From a bacterium (GTDB lineage: Bacteria; Vulcanimicrobiota; JABDET01), in contig JAKAVV010000017.1 of assembly GCA_021817145.1 (NCBI GenBank), positions 1 through 59,516 on the forward strand: a stretch of DNA of 59,516 nucleotides, in the 5' to 3' direction. A program made the position numbers and the translations under genes. How positions within the stretch are numbered: the first letter of the stretch is position 1; each line of letters opens with the position of its first letter. The notes beneath the pieces are model-generated. The model made no database searches, was not told the DNA's origin, and saw only the letters and a list, made by a program, of their open reading frames with translations. This document shows, piece after piece, positions 34,559 through 42,696 of this stretch.

Positions 34559-35227
34559 ATGCGAGTTGTTATTGCTGGCTGCGGAAGAGTTGGAGCAAAA
34601 TTGGCAGAATTACTGGAAGCAGAAGGACATGAAGTCATTATTGTTGACAAAAACAGGTCTGCTTTTAACCGCCTGGAGCGGTTTAACGGGAAAAAAGTCC
34701 TTGGAAACTCGATTGATTTAGACCTGCTCAAAAAAGCGGGAATTGAAACAGCGGACGCATTTACCGCTGTTACCAATGGAGACAATACGAATCTGATGTG
34801 CGCGCAAATTGCCCAGAAGATTTTCAATGTTCCCAAAGTCGTATGCCGTGTTTACGATCCTAAAAGGGCTGAACTGTATTATGATCTTGGTCTTCAAACT
34901 GTTTCTTCAACATCAGTTGGGGCAAGAATGCTTCGCAATGTGATCACGAACCCCAAAGTTCTGCGAACCTATCATCTGGGGGATGGAACAGTAGAAGCTC
35001 TTGAGGTAAAAATAGGGAAAAACGCGGTAGGAAAAACAGTTTCTGAACTTGAACTGCCAAAAGAGTTCTCGATCAATGCGATTATCCGAAATGGAAACTC
35101 TTTTATACCCGACAAAACAGAAAAACTGCAGGAAAACGATCAAATTTTTGGAGTGATCGCATCGAAGATGACAGATAAAATAAAAACGCTGCTGGATGTC
35201 ACGGATTTCGCCGTGAATTACGTCTAA
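34559..35227 (+). CDS. trkA: TrkA/KTN potassium-uptake regulator, first copy
   Basis: The 222-residue protein has an NAD-binding Rossmann (RCK-N) domain with MRVVIAGCGRVGAKLAELL and IIVDKN, and a C-terminal TrkA-C domain (about 135-220, VSELELPKEFSINAIIRNG, LQENDQIFGVIA). Such proteins gate Trk/Ktr potassium transporters by sensing nucleotides. The gene is followed after 3 nt by a second KTN gene. No TrkH/KtrB channel gene occurs in the window. Confidence 0.85.
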   Translation: MRVVIAGCGRVGAKLAELLEAEGHEVIIVDKNRSAFNRLERFNGKKVLGNSIDLDLLKKAGIETADAFTAVTNGDNTNLMCAQIAQKIFNVPKVVCRVYDPKRAELYYDLGLQTVSSTSVGARMLRNVITNPKVLRTYHLGDGTVEALEVKIGKNAVGKTVSELELPKEFSINAIIRNGNSFIPDKTEKLQENDQIFGVIASKMTDKIKTLLDVTDFAVNYV

Positions 35228-35230
35228 ATT

Positions 35231-35911
35231 ATGTTTGTTATTGTTGTAGGCTCAGGAAAAGTAGGATATTATCTGGTGCAGTCTCTTGTGCACACCGGAC
35301 ATGAAGTCGCTGTTCTTGATAAAGCCGCTGATAAAGTGCAGCAGGTCATTGATGATTTTGGAGTGGTTGGCATAACAGGAGATGGCTGCGATCCAAGAGT
35401 ATTGGAATTGGCGGGAGCGGGAAGAGCAGAGTGCATTGTGGCGAATACAGGAGATGATGAAGATAATTTAATTGTTTGCCAGGTCGCTAAAATCCGATTC
35501 CATGTTCCCCAGACAATTGCTCGAGTCAATAATCCGAAAAACGAAATTCTTTTTAAGAGATTAGGGATTGATGCCACGGTTAACTCAACAGACTTAATTC
35601 TGAGCGTTCTTGAACAAGAGGTTACCTGTAAAGGAATGACCCCTCTTATCGCTTTTCGAAAAAGTAAAATGGAGATTGTCGAAACCGTGCTGCCTGCTGA
35701 TTCTCCTGCAGCGGGAAAGCTTCTAAAAGATATTTCTTTCCCTTCTCAATGCCGAATTTTAGCCGTTTTAAGAATGGACCAGGTTCTTCTTCCTGATGGT
35801 TCAACAAAACTTGAACCGCAAGATTTGATCTTTACCCTGGTTCATACCACCCAACTGGATGCTCTTGAACATATTTTAATAGGAAATCACGCAGAGGCGC
35901 TGAAGCATTAG
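35231..35911 (+). CDS. trkA: TrkA/KTN potassium-uptake regulator, second copy
   Basis: The 226-residue paralogue of the preceding gene has the Rossmann start FVIVVGSGKVGYYLVQSL, the acid-ending strand VAVLDK, and a TrkA-C domain (VLPADSPAAGKLLKDISFPSQC, LEPQDLIFTLVH). Classical TrkA is one chain with two such units; here the two halves are separate adjacent genes, which could form a hetero-octameric gating ring. The TAG stop overlaps the stop of the convergent HAD gene. Confidence 0.85.
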   Translation: MFVIVVGSGKVGYYLVQSLVHTGHEVAVLDKAADKVQQVIDDFGVVGITGDGCDPRVLELAGAGRAECIVANTGDDEDNLIVCQVAKIRFHVPQTIARVNNPKNEILFKRLGIDATVNSTDLILSVLEQEVTCKGMTPLIAFRKSKMEIVETVLPADSPAAGKLLKDISFPSQCRILAVLRMDQVLLPDGSTKLEPQDLIFTLVHTTQLDALEHILIGNHAEALKH

Positions 35912-36939
35912 AACAGCTCCTCCAAATCTTTTGCGAAGGATTGAAGATTTAACACTGGAATCTTCAACCGCTCAGCTTCTTTTTTCTGGGCGCTGCTGCC
36001 ATATCCCCATCCAGCAAGAGCTCCTTTTGCTCCAATGGTTTTAACCAGTTTTACTTGATCCAGTAAATCATCCACAAATATAATTTGATTTAAGGGGATC
36101 TTATAAGCTGCTGAGATAAAGTTCATCTGGCGCGCCTTATCCACTGTGTTTTCTTTTCCAATAACATCCAGAAACAATCCATAAAGTCCCAAAAGTTTTT
36201 TCACGGACACTGCATCTTTTGTGGTGGCAATCACGACTTTGAAAAACTTTTTTTGGACCTCTTTAATTTGATCCAAAATCCCAGGATAAGGGTTTTGCAG
36301 GGAACACCACTCTTTAAACTGAGTCTCTCTCATCATCTCCCGAGTTTCATAAAATGTTTTTTCGAACAAAGCGCGCGGACCCGCCTCTTTTCTTAATTCC
36401 TCCTGTTCTTCCTCAGACATTGTTTCCGGATCTCGATTCGGATGACGGCTGATCCAATTTAAAAGAAGATAAAACTCATCCCCTATTCGGACAAAAAATC
36501 TTCCACGCCTGAATTTTTCTTCTATGTCGGGAAGGTCGGGGAAACTCCAGCCTAATTTTTGGTATGCCTTGCTTGAAATAACAAAACATTCATGAACACT
36601 ATCCCAAATCGTGCCGTCAAAATCAAGAGCCACAATTTGGGCTTTTCTTTCCCCTTCCAGCTTTCCATAATAATTCAAAGTTCTGATAAGATAAACAGAC
36701 TCTCTAAAAAACTCTTCTGTATAGGGAGGAATTTGAACTTCATTGAATCCGATGACTCCAGAGTTTGCTGAGACGGATCGGCGCACAGAAAGAGGTTTTG
36801 AATAAAAATCTTCAAGACGAGATTCAAGTTCTTTGTCCTCTGTCTGGATCGTTATTTTCCCCTCATTCCAGTAAATAAAAGCTTTAGGTTCAGGGTTTAA
36901 AGTTTCTGAGTTGGGAAAGGAATAAAGCGTGATCTTCAG
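35908..36939 (-). CDS. HAD-superfamily hydrolase with N-terminal extension, probable CTG start
   Basis: The HAD core is clear: ALDFDGTIWDS with the nucleophile and acid Asp, IATTKD (motif II Thr) and IIFVDDLLDQVK (motif IV acids); the look is of phosphoglycolate-phosphatase-like enzymes. The first ATG/GTG/TTG-type start in frame is GTG 36786, but the frame is open 51 codons further and codes for sensible protein (ITLYSFPNSETLNPEP). Translation probably begins at CTG 36939, with AAGGA exactly 7 nt upstream, and no ATG, GTG or TTG between. The AAGGA overlaps the stop of the upstream ATLF-like gene (11 nt away), so the two are coupled. Substrate unknown. Confidence 0.62.
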   Translation of the reverse strand: MKITLYSFPNSETLNPEPKAFIYWNEGKITIQTEDKELESRLEDFYSKPLSVRRSVSANSGVIGFNEVQIPPYTEEFFRESVYLIRTLNYYGKLEGERKAQIVALDFDGTIWDSVHECFVISSKAYQKLGWSFPDLPDIEEKFRRGRFFVRIGDEFYLLLNWISRHPNRDPETMSEEEQEELRKEAGPRALFEKTFYETREMMRETQFKEWCSLQNPYPGILDQIKEVQKKFFKVVIATTKDAVSVKKLLGLYGLFLDVIGKENTVDKARQMNFISAAYKIPLNQIIFVDDLLDQVKLVKTIGAKGALAGWGYGSSAQKKEAERLKIPVLNLQSFAKDLEELF

Positions 36940-36949
36940 AGGTCAATCC

Positions 36950-37945
36950 TTATGCAGGAACAGGGCCAAACAAACAAGCCATGTAGTCGTACATTGCCTG
37001 ATCCAGCAATTTAAGAACCTGTCGGGTGAACAGTTTGTTTTTTGAAAAAGGGTAAAAATAGCTTGCCATGCTCTGGGCAAAATACTGAACAGGACCTGAT
37101 TCGCTGTACCCTGACATAAACTGATGACCTGGTCTTTTCTGCTTACAGGCAAAATACAGGCTGAAAACAGCAGGCGATTTCAATGAAGCAAAAGTATCTC
37201 CTCCAAGAGCATGATCATAAATATGACCAAATAGAATTAAAGGAAGATTTTCCATGGTTGTCATTTTCAAAGCTTCTTGATGCACATATCCCGCTCGCAA
37301 GAGAGGAGCATAAGCTCCTGGGAGCTTCAAACTTTCCGCTGAAAGTTCTTTTAAATCACCGTAAGTTTTCCCATTTTCAATGACATAAAGTCTTGCTCCA
37401 AGATTAATGCATCGCTCTAGAATTCCTTCAGGAATGAGCTGAAATAAGGGGAGTAAATCATCATAAGACTCTTGATCAGGAGCAATGATCAATTTTTCAG
37501 CAGCAGGATGTTCTCCAGAAGGAGAGAAACGCGGGAACTCTTCTTCTGGCTGAGGAGCCATTTCACAAGATTCCAGTGGAAGGTTAGACTCTTCTATCTC
37601 CGCCTCAAACTCCGAAACTTCCGGAAACTGATCTGTAGATGCGAAGAGTTCTGTTCTTTCTTCAGGATCTGACTTTTTCTCTAATTTCCCTCTTAAAAGC
37701 CTTTTTCTGAGTTTTCTTAAATCATCCAGTTTTGACCTCTCATTTTGATTAAATAATGAGTTTTCTAGAGAACCCATCATTTCATATCCCATTCTATCAG
37801 TCTGCGTCGAATAAGGCATTTGAGAAGAAGAGCCTGGAAATTCTTTAATCCCTCGCATCAGTTCTTCCCCGATTAAATATCCAATATTATGACGCACAAG
37901 CTGGCGCTCCAATGAATGCAGTGTGTGCAGTGAAGCTAAATCCAT
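36950..37945 (-). CDS. ATLF-like (anthrax lethal factor-type) domain protein lacking the catalytic Glu
   Basis: This 331-residue protein has no signal peptide. The N-terminal 140 residues are charged and probably flexible. The C-terminal part (about 165-300) resembles the ATLF-like metallopeptidase fold: LILFGHIYDHALGG sits where HExxH is expected (His241, His245) and SESGPVQYFAQSMASYF where the second zinc-ligand Glu (ExFAE) lies. Both Glu positions are changed (Ile242, Gln291), so a pseudoenzyme is likely. The start is ATG 37945 with GGGAGGA about 8 nt upstream. It forms an operon with the HAD gene. The family call is by motif resemblance only. Confidence 0.45.
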   Translation of the reverse strand: MDLASLHTLHSLERQLVRHNIGYLIGEELMRGIKEFPGSSSQMPYSTQTDRMGYEMMGSLENSLFNQNERSKLDDLRKLRKRLLRGKLEKKSDPEERTELFASTDQFPEVSEFEAEIEESNLPLESCEMAPQPEEEFPRFSPSGEHPAAEKLIIAPDQESYDDLLPLFQLIPEGILERCINLGARLYVIENGKTYGDLKELSAESLKLPGAYAPLLRAGYVHQEALKMTTMENLPLILFGHIYDHALGGDTFASLKSPAVFSLYFACKQKRPGHQFMSGYSESGPVQYFAQSMASYFYPFSKNKLFTRQVLKLLDQAMYDYMACLFGPVPA

Positions 37946-38193
37946 TCAAATTCCTCCCATGACTGCTTGCTCTATAAGTTCCTTTTACCTCCCTCCATTT
38001 TACTGTAAAATACTTTTAATAGAAAGCCAATTTCACCATGCCAGTGTTAAAAAAAAATGAAATTTCCGGGAGAAGGATTTTAATCAACCATCTTGAAAAC
38101 TTTCTATAGAAAGACATAGATCATAGTTCAATATTCATCGGTTCTCATAAGAGAAGCGGTGATAGAAGTAAAGAAGAAAGGGGGGAATCTACA
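37946..38193. other. Divergent intergenic region with two palindromes
   Basis: This 248-nt region separates the ATLF-like gene from the micropeptide. It holds two perfect palindromes: ATTTTACTGTAAAAT (37997-38011) and CTTTCTATAGAAAG (38100-38113). Either could be a regulator site; no -10/-35 pair is clean enough to assign. No gene-size ORF is visible. Confidence 0.4.
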
Positions 38194-38238
38194 ATGTGCA
38201 GCACCTGCGGCTGTCGAGAGAAAAAGAAACCAAAGTAA
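38194..38238 (+). CDS. 14-residue cysteine-rich micropeptide MCSTCGCREKKKPK
   Basis: The ORF reads MCSTCGCREKKKPK and stops. GGGGGG lies 8 nt before the ATG, and an intrinsic terminator begins about 20 nt after the stop, which makes a tiny stand-alone gene. The CxxCGC core matches the N-terminal nickel-binding motif known from HypB proteins, followed here by a basic tail. It might bind a metal ion, be a metallochaperone, or be a precursor. I know of no certain family. Short cysteine-rich peptides of this form escape most gene callers. Confidence 0.5.
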   Translation: MCSTCGCREKKKPK

Positions 38239-38257
38239 ACTTAGTACTCAATAGTTG

Positions 38258-38290
38258 AGCCCCCCTGTCTCTTTCAAAGAGGGGCTTTTT
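38258..38290 (+). terminator. Intrinsic terminator after the micropeptide
   Basis: AGCCCC (38258-38263) pairs with GGGGCT (38281-38286), with an inner TCTTT/AAAGA stem, followed by a T tract (38286-38290). It acts on the plus strand only; the reverse reading lacks the T run. Confidence 0.85.
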
Positions 38291-38327
38291 GTTTGGGATT
38301 GGATCAGCGGGCAGGTTAATCTTTATT

Positions 38328-38684
38328 TCAGGAGTAGCCCTTTCCCCCTTTTTTAAAAGAAATGTTCTCTTCAACCAATTCCTCCCAGTTGAGATATTTT
38401 TTCTTAATATCTTCAAAAATAGCGGCTGCTATTAAATCTTTATCCCCTTCTTTAAAATAAGGTCTTGTTACAGAAATAGAAACCCCCAGCTTCTGCAAAA
38501 TCTGCGTTGTTGTTCCAAGCCCCTGCACATCAAAAGTATAAATAATCTCTCTGCCATCTGAATACTTATCTTTATCTGTCAAGCGCATGCCAATAAAATA
38601 ATCCTCCCCTTTCTTGCAAATATCAACAACAGGGGCTTTAAAAAGAGCATGCACAAAATCAACAAGAGATACTTTTTTTGCCAT
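38328..38684 (-). CDS. Hypothetical protein, 118 residues, cytoplasmic
   Basis: I do not recognise this protein. It opens with MAKKVSLVDFVHALFKAPVVDICKK, has a beta-rich middle (YFIGMRLTDKD, IIYTFDVQGLGTTTQILQKL) and a helical, basic C-terminus. AAAGGA precedes the ATG by 8 nt. It is 18 nt downstream of the GH57 gene and probably in its operon (inositol phosphatase, GH57, this gene). No membrane or export signal. Confidence 0.6.
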   Translation of the reverse strand: MAKKVSLVDFVHALFKAPVVDICKKGEDYFIGMRLTDKDKYSDGREIIYTFDVQGLGTTTQILQKLGVSISVTRPYFKEGDKDLIAAAIFEDIKKKYLNWEELVEENISFKKGGKGYS

Positions 38685-38702
38685 TGTTATATCCTTTCAG
38701 AA

Positions 38703-39839
38703 TTACCGATTTAAAGCCTTCTCCAGTTCTTTTTTAATGCCTGCCGCTTTGTCAAAGCTGCCAGGATCCGCGATTTTTATAATATCCATCAGCATATTAA
38801 CCCCTGACAAAGTGATCGGTGAAGTTTGATCAGGATTAATGGCAGCCCACCAGAAAGTGCAGCTGTTTAAGGAACGGTCCATTTTATCTCTCAATTTGCC
38901 AAAACTCTGAAGAGCCAATTCTGTTAACTGCCAAAGAAGGTGATGCGCTTGATTTTTTGGATTTTTCCAGAGCGGAAAGAAATTCCCCGCCCAAAAATCT
39001 TCAGAACTGGTTGACCAGCTTCCAGGGGGGACCTCTTTTTCTATCTTTGGGAAAAGCTCCCATACAGCAGATAAGGGGAGAAGTCTTATCTGGTCAGGCA
39101 TTTTGGAAATCGCGGCGATAAAAGGGAGAATAAACTCCTCAATATATCCTGGAATATGATGTCCAAAGGTTTCACCATCCATGGCTAAAACCAAATAACC
39201 ATCTTTTCCATTAAACCATCTTTCCAAATCCTCTTTCATCCAGTGAGCAATCTGGTCTCCTCGATATTTTTTCCCTGAAGCATCTTTTTCCATTGAAATC
39301 TTGTTAGACCAGAAACTGGATCTCAGAAAAACTCCTGTGCCGTTCACCACGGGAATAAAATCAAACGGAACAGTTCCATGAAGAGTGGCATAAGGAATAT
39401 CCTCTGTAATCAGCCATTCGAACCCTTCTTCTTGAATCACGGATAAAATTTCAGGTCCATAAGCCATTTCAGGAGGGAAAAATCCTCTTGGATGATACAG
39501 CTTATGCCAGAGATTTTTGTGTTTTTCAAGGTTTAATTCAATTTGTCTTCTCTGTTCTTTTGGAGGAATCAAAGGAAGGATGGCATGATAAGCAGCGCTG
39601 CCAACCACTTCCAGAGAATTTTGTTCCAGCCCTTTTTGAATTGTAACTAAAACATCTCGATATTCATCAGTCATCAATTTTTCAGTCAATGACCAGTTCA
39701 TATTTAAAGTAAATCCCGCTTTTCTTTCAACAATGGAGTTCAGCAAAGGGCGGTAACATTCATTGACAATTCTATCCAGAACTTCAGGAAATTGGTTAGG
39801 GGGCTGATAAATATGCAGCAGAAATCCTAAATTAATCAT
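38703..39839 (-). CDS. GH57-family glycoside hydrolase
   Basis: The 378-residue protein shows family 57 hallmarks: LGFLLHIYQPPNQ near the start (His9), SAAYHAILPLI, FFPPEMAYGPEIL with the probable nucleophile Glu124, and AMDGETFGHH with the acid/base Asp221. Family members act on alpha-1,4 or alpha-1,6 glucans or galactosides (amylase, amylopullulanase, branching enzyme). No signal peptide is seen, so it should be cytoplasmic. The short length fits the single barrel plus bundle. It overlaps the inositol monophosphatase by 8 nt. Confidence 0.85.
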   Translation of the reverse strand: MINLGFLLHIYQPPNQFPEVLDRIVNECYRPLLNSIVERKAGFTLNMNWSLTEKLMTDEYRDVLVTIQKGLEQNSLEVVGSAAYHAILPLIPPKEQRRQIELNLEKHKNLWHKLYHPRGFFPPEMAYGPEILSVIQEEGFEWLITEDIPYATLHGTVPFDFIPVVNGTGVFLRSSFWSNKISMEKDASGKKYRGDQIAHWMKEDLERWFNGKDGYLVLAMDGETFGHHIPGYIEEFILPFIAAISKMPDQIRLLPLSAVWELFPKIEKEVPPGSWSTSSEDFWAGNFFPLWKNPKNQAHHLLWQLTELALQSFGKLRDKMDRSLNSCTFWWAAINPDQTSPITLSGVNMLMDIIKIADPGSFDKAAGIKKELEKALNR

Positions 39840-40623
39840 GAGAAATCAAATCCACCATTGAATCAAACAAAATAGGATTCGCAGCTATAATTGTCAGAGA
39901 ATTTTTCACTTTATAAGGAAATCCTTGATAATCACTAACTTTGCCTCCTGCTTCCTGAACCAGAAGAACACCTGCTGCAGCATCCCATGGTTTTAAACCG
40001 TACTCCCAGTAACCATCAAATCTGCCGCAGCTGACATAAGCCAGATCCAAACAGGCGGATCCAGCTCTCCTGACAGCAAACGATTTTTGAATAAACTTTT
40101 TATATAAAGAAATATGATAATCTAAATTTTCTCGGACAGTATAAGGAACCCCAGTGGTTAGAAAGGCTTTCTCAAGATTAGGCTGGTCTGATACATGGAT
40201 CCTTTTTTGATTCAAAAAAGCTCCTTCCCCTTTTAGGGCATAAAACAATTCATTTAAAACAGGAGCATAAGTGACTCCAAGGATCGGCTCATTATCTTGA
40301 AGAAGAGCCATGGAAACACAGAACATGCAGAAACCATGAGCGAAATTTGTGGTCCCATCAATCGGATCCACAACCCATGTCAAATCCCCTTTCGATTCAA
40401 TCAAAGAGCCTTCTTCAGCGAGAACGCCATGCTCGGGGAAAACTTTCTGAATTCGTTTTACAATCAAAGATTCAACTTTTTTATCAGCCTCTGTGACAGG
40501 ATCAATTTCCCCTTTTAAACTCATCTCATGAAGAGCTCCAAATTCGGAAAGGAGAAAAGCGCCTGCAGACCTGGCGATTTCACAGGCATCTGATAAGACA
40601 AGAGACAAATCTGTTTTTATCAA
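39832..40623 (-). CDS. suhB: Inositol monophosphatase family protein
   Basis: The 263-residue Mg-dependent phosphatase has the metal-binding motifs DPVTEADKKVE, EEGS, WVVDPIDGTTNFAHG and the C-terminal WDAAAGVLLVQEAGG. It could act on inositol-1-phosphate or similar sugar phosphates, including the SuhB role in rRNA maturation. The start is a TTG at 40623 with no good ribosome site; no better start is visible in frame. It overlaps GH57 by 8 nt. Confidence 0.88.
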   Translation of the reverse strand: MIKTDLSLVLSDACEIARSAGAFLLSEFGALHEMSLKGEIDPVTEADKKVESLIVKRIQKVFPEHGVLAEEGSLIESKGDLTWVVDPIDGTTNFAHGFCMFCVSMALLQDNEPILGVTYAPVLNELFYALKGEGAFLNQKRIHVSDQPNLEKAFLTTGVPYTVRENLDYHISLYKKFIQKSFAVRRAGSACLDLAYVSCGRFDGYWEYGLKPWDAAAGVLLVQEAGGKVSDYQGFPYKVKNSLTIIAANPILFDSMVDLISHD

Positions 40624-40681
40624 CTCAAAGAATGATTTCGACTTGCGAAAATCAGTCCCTTTTTCTTGTTTAATAACGATC

Positions 40682-41629
40682 TTAGTTCAGGGTTTGCAGA
40701 TCAGGCAGCGCAAAAGTTTTCCCTTGAATCACAAACGTTCTGGCAGATGGCTGTGGAAGTTTCTCTGGTTCGATTCTAATCGAAAGATGATTCACGTTTC
40801 CGCCCAGTTTTTCAACAGGCTCCTGGATCCTGATCGTTCTGATCTTTTTCCCTGATCCATCACTCCAATACAGCGGCTTCTTTTTCTCTTTTCCAAAAAT
40901 TCCTTTTTGGGTTCTGCAGGCTTGAAGATTAACTTCTGGAGCCAGGAGGTAAGAACCTGATCTTTTTGATTCTATACCCTGAGCCTCTTTTCTCAATTTT
41001 GAAAGCAGCTGAGTCGCTTTCCCCGCATTGTTCATCCACTGCTGCATCCATTCCCTTGTTACTCTTCCAACAGGTTCAGGAAGCATGGCTTTTGTGTAAC
41101 ACTGTACAGCCATATTAAGATCAGCGGCAAAGAGATCAAGCCCTGCTGTATCTTCTCGGTTTTCTCCAATTTTATCATAATTCCACTGAGGCTCTTCTCT
41201 GGTTCCTATGATATGAGCCCCAGAAGCAGGATTCATTGAAACCTCTTTTGTTCGCTTATCCACCAGCCGATACCCATCTTTTTCAACCTCTTGAAGGGTT
41301 TGCGGCTGAATGGCTGTCTCACCTGTTAATTCCTTTGCTCTCTTCTCTGTTTTTTCATAAAGATCATATAACCATTTATCTGATCTGTCTGAGCACTCTC
41401 TTACAGCTCCTTCAAGATCCTGAAGTCCATTCACAATTGTCTGAATCTTGTCTAAAGAATACGGCTCTTTTGCCTGGAGCTTTACAAAAGAACGAAGAGC
41501 GCTGTCAATAAGACCTGTCCCTCTTCTTTTTAAAACATTTGCCAGTTTGGTGTTCTGCGGAGAATCTTGAGCCATCTCTGTTAAAGAATGATAAATCTTC
41601 CCATTTAAAGGGATTGTCATGTTCGCCAT
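40682..41629 (-). CDS. Hypothetical protein, 315 residues, helical N-terminal half
   Basis: I do not recognise this protein. Residues 1-about 230 are mostly helical (ALRSFVKLQAKEPYSLDKIQTIV, TKAMLPEPVGRVTREWMQQWM), with no signal peptide. A minimal TATAAT (41641-41636) ends 6 nt before the ATG at 41629, so a leaderless transcript is possible. It precedes the inositol monophosphatase gene after a 58-nt gap. It may belong to the same family of soluble helical unknowns as the phosphatase N-terminus, but I cannot show this. Confidence 0.55.
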   Translation of the reverse strand: MANMTIPLNGKIYHSLTEMAQDSPQNTKLANVLKRRGTGLIDSALRSFVKLQAKEPYSLDKIQTIVNGLQDLEGAVRECSDRSDKWLYDLYEKTEKRAKELTGETAIQPQTLQEVEKDGYRLVDKRTKEVSMNPASGAHIIGTREEPQWNYDKIGENREDTAGLDLFAADLNMAVQCYTKAMLPEPVGRVTREWMQQWMNNAGKATQLLSKLRKEAQGIESKRSGSYLLAPEVNLQACRTQKGIFGKEKKKPLYWSDGSGKKIRTIRIQEPVEKLGGNVNHLSIRIEPEKLPQPSARTFVIQGKTFALPDLQTLN

Positions 41630-41635
41630 GTTTCC

Positions 41636-41641
41636 ATTATA
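41636..41641 (-). promoter_or_regulatory. -10 element just upstream of an ATG (possible leaderless start)
   Basis: Minus-strand TATAAT lies 6 nt before the ATG of the 315-residue gene, which puts +1 at or near the A of ATG. The -35 region is poor. Confidence 0.45.
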
Positions 41642-41723
41642 CTGTTTTCTTCAGAATATTGGTAGCAGCCGCTTATGAACAAAACTTAAACTTTTAAAAC
41701 AGTCGCTTGCAGAAAATCTTTTA

Positions 41724-42680
41724 TTATCGAGAAAGAAAAAAAGCGGAAGCGGCTAAAACCCCTGTGATCCCATAGAGAATCAAAACCGCTTTTTTCTGGG
41801 AAAGCCCCCAGTTCAAGAGGCGGTGGTGCAAATGTTCTTTGTCCGGTTTGAAAATATTTTCCCCTTTCCCAAATCTCCTAAAAATAGCCATCGAGGTATC
41901 CAGAATCGGCAGTCCTAAAATAAGCAAGGGGACAAAAACCGTAGTCGCAGAAGTTTTTAGAGTTCCTACAATGGTTAAAGATGCCCATAGAATTCCCAGG
42001 AAAAGACTCCCTGAATCCCCCAGAAAAATTTTCGCGGGATTAAAATTATAATATAAAAAAGCCAGAGTTGCTCCTGACATCGCGATTAAGAAAAAAGCGG
42101 GGAAAAGATACCCTTTTTCTAAAGCAATCACGAAAAGAGCAAGAGCTGAAATCGTTGAAATTCCCGACAAAAGCCCATCCAATCCATCCAGAAGATTCAA
42201 AGCATTCGTAATTCCGACAATCCAAAATAAACTGAGTAAAACAGAAATAAAAAAAGGAAGATAAATAATTTTCTGCTCTGATGGAAAATCCACAAAACCA
42301 ATTTTAACTCCAAAAAGAATAAGCCAGAAAGCAGCAGCAATCTGCCAAAAAAGTTTTCGTTTGGCAGGGATAGGATTTAAATCGTCCAAAATGCCAACAA
42401 TTAACATGGTTAACGCAGCGCCAGAGATCCCTGCAAGATCCTTCAAGTGATGCCGAATAAGATCTTGATGAAAAGCATGAGAGTAAACAAAAGCGAAAAC
42501 AACTCCACCTAAGATTCCAAGAAACAACCCTATTCCTCCCCATCTAGGGATTGGATTAAGATGAATTTTCCTTTCATTGGGCAGATCAACGGCATGACAG
42601 CTGGCAGCGAGCTTGATTAGTAAAGGAGTCAAAGCAAGAGTTAAAAAGAAAGAAATAAGAAAAGGCAAAACAAAAGGCAT
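41724..42680 (-). CDS. WecA/MraY-family polyprenyl-phosphate sugar-1-phosphate transferase
   Basis: This roughly ten-helix membrane enzyme shows IPRWGGIGLF, the Mg-binding DDLNPIPAKRK, NALNLLDGLDGL, the FLGDSGSLFLG motif and the cytoplasmic HLHHRLLNWGLS (HxHHRL). It transfers a GlcNAc- or related sugar-1-phosphate onto undecaprenyl phosphate, starting polysaccharide or O-antigen assembly. The HIHHRL-type loop favours the WecA/TagO group over MraY. I choose ATG 42680 since the longer form starts at TTG and overlaps the upstream gene. No glycosyltransferase cluster is nearby. Confidence 0.9.
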   Translation of the reverse strand: MPFVLPFLISFFLTLALTPLLIKLAASCHAVDLPNERKIHLNPIPRWGGIGLFLGILGGVVFAFVYSHAFHQDLIRHHLKDLAGISGAALTMLIVGILDDLNPIPAKRKLFWQIAAAFWLILFGVKIGFVDFPSEQKIIYLPFFISVLLSLFWIVGITNALNLLDGLDGLLSGISTISALALFVIALEKGYLFPAFFLIAMSGATLAFLYYNFNPAKIFLGDSGSLFLGILWASLTIVGTLKTSATTVFVPLLILGLPILDTSMAIFRRFGKGENIFKPDKEHLHHRLLNWGLSQKKAVLILYGITGVLAASAFFLSR

Positions 42681-42696
42681 TTTAAAATTGCCTGTC

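Noticed and set aside
38258-38290. Terminator for the minus-strand 118-residue gene
   Set aside because: The hairpin could end that transcript too, but read on the minus strand it is followed by CAACTATT without a T tract.
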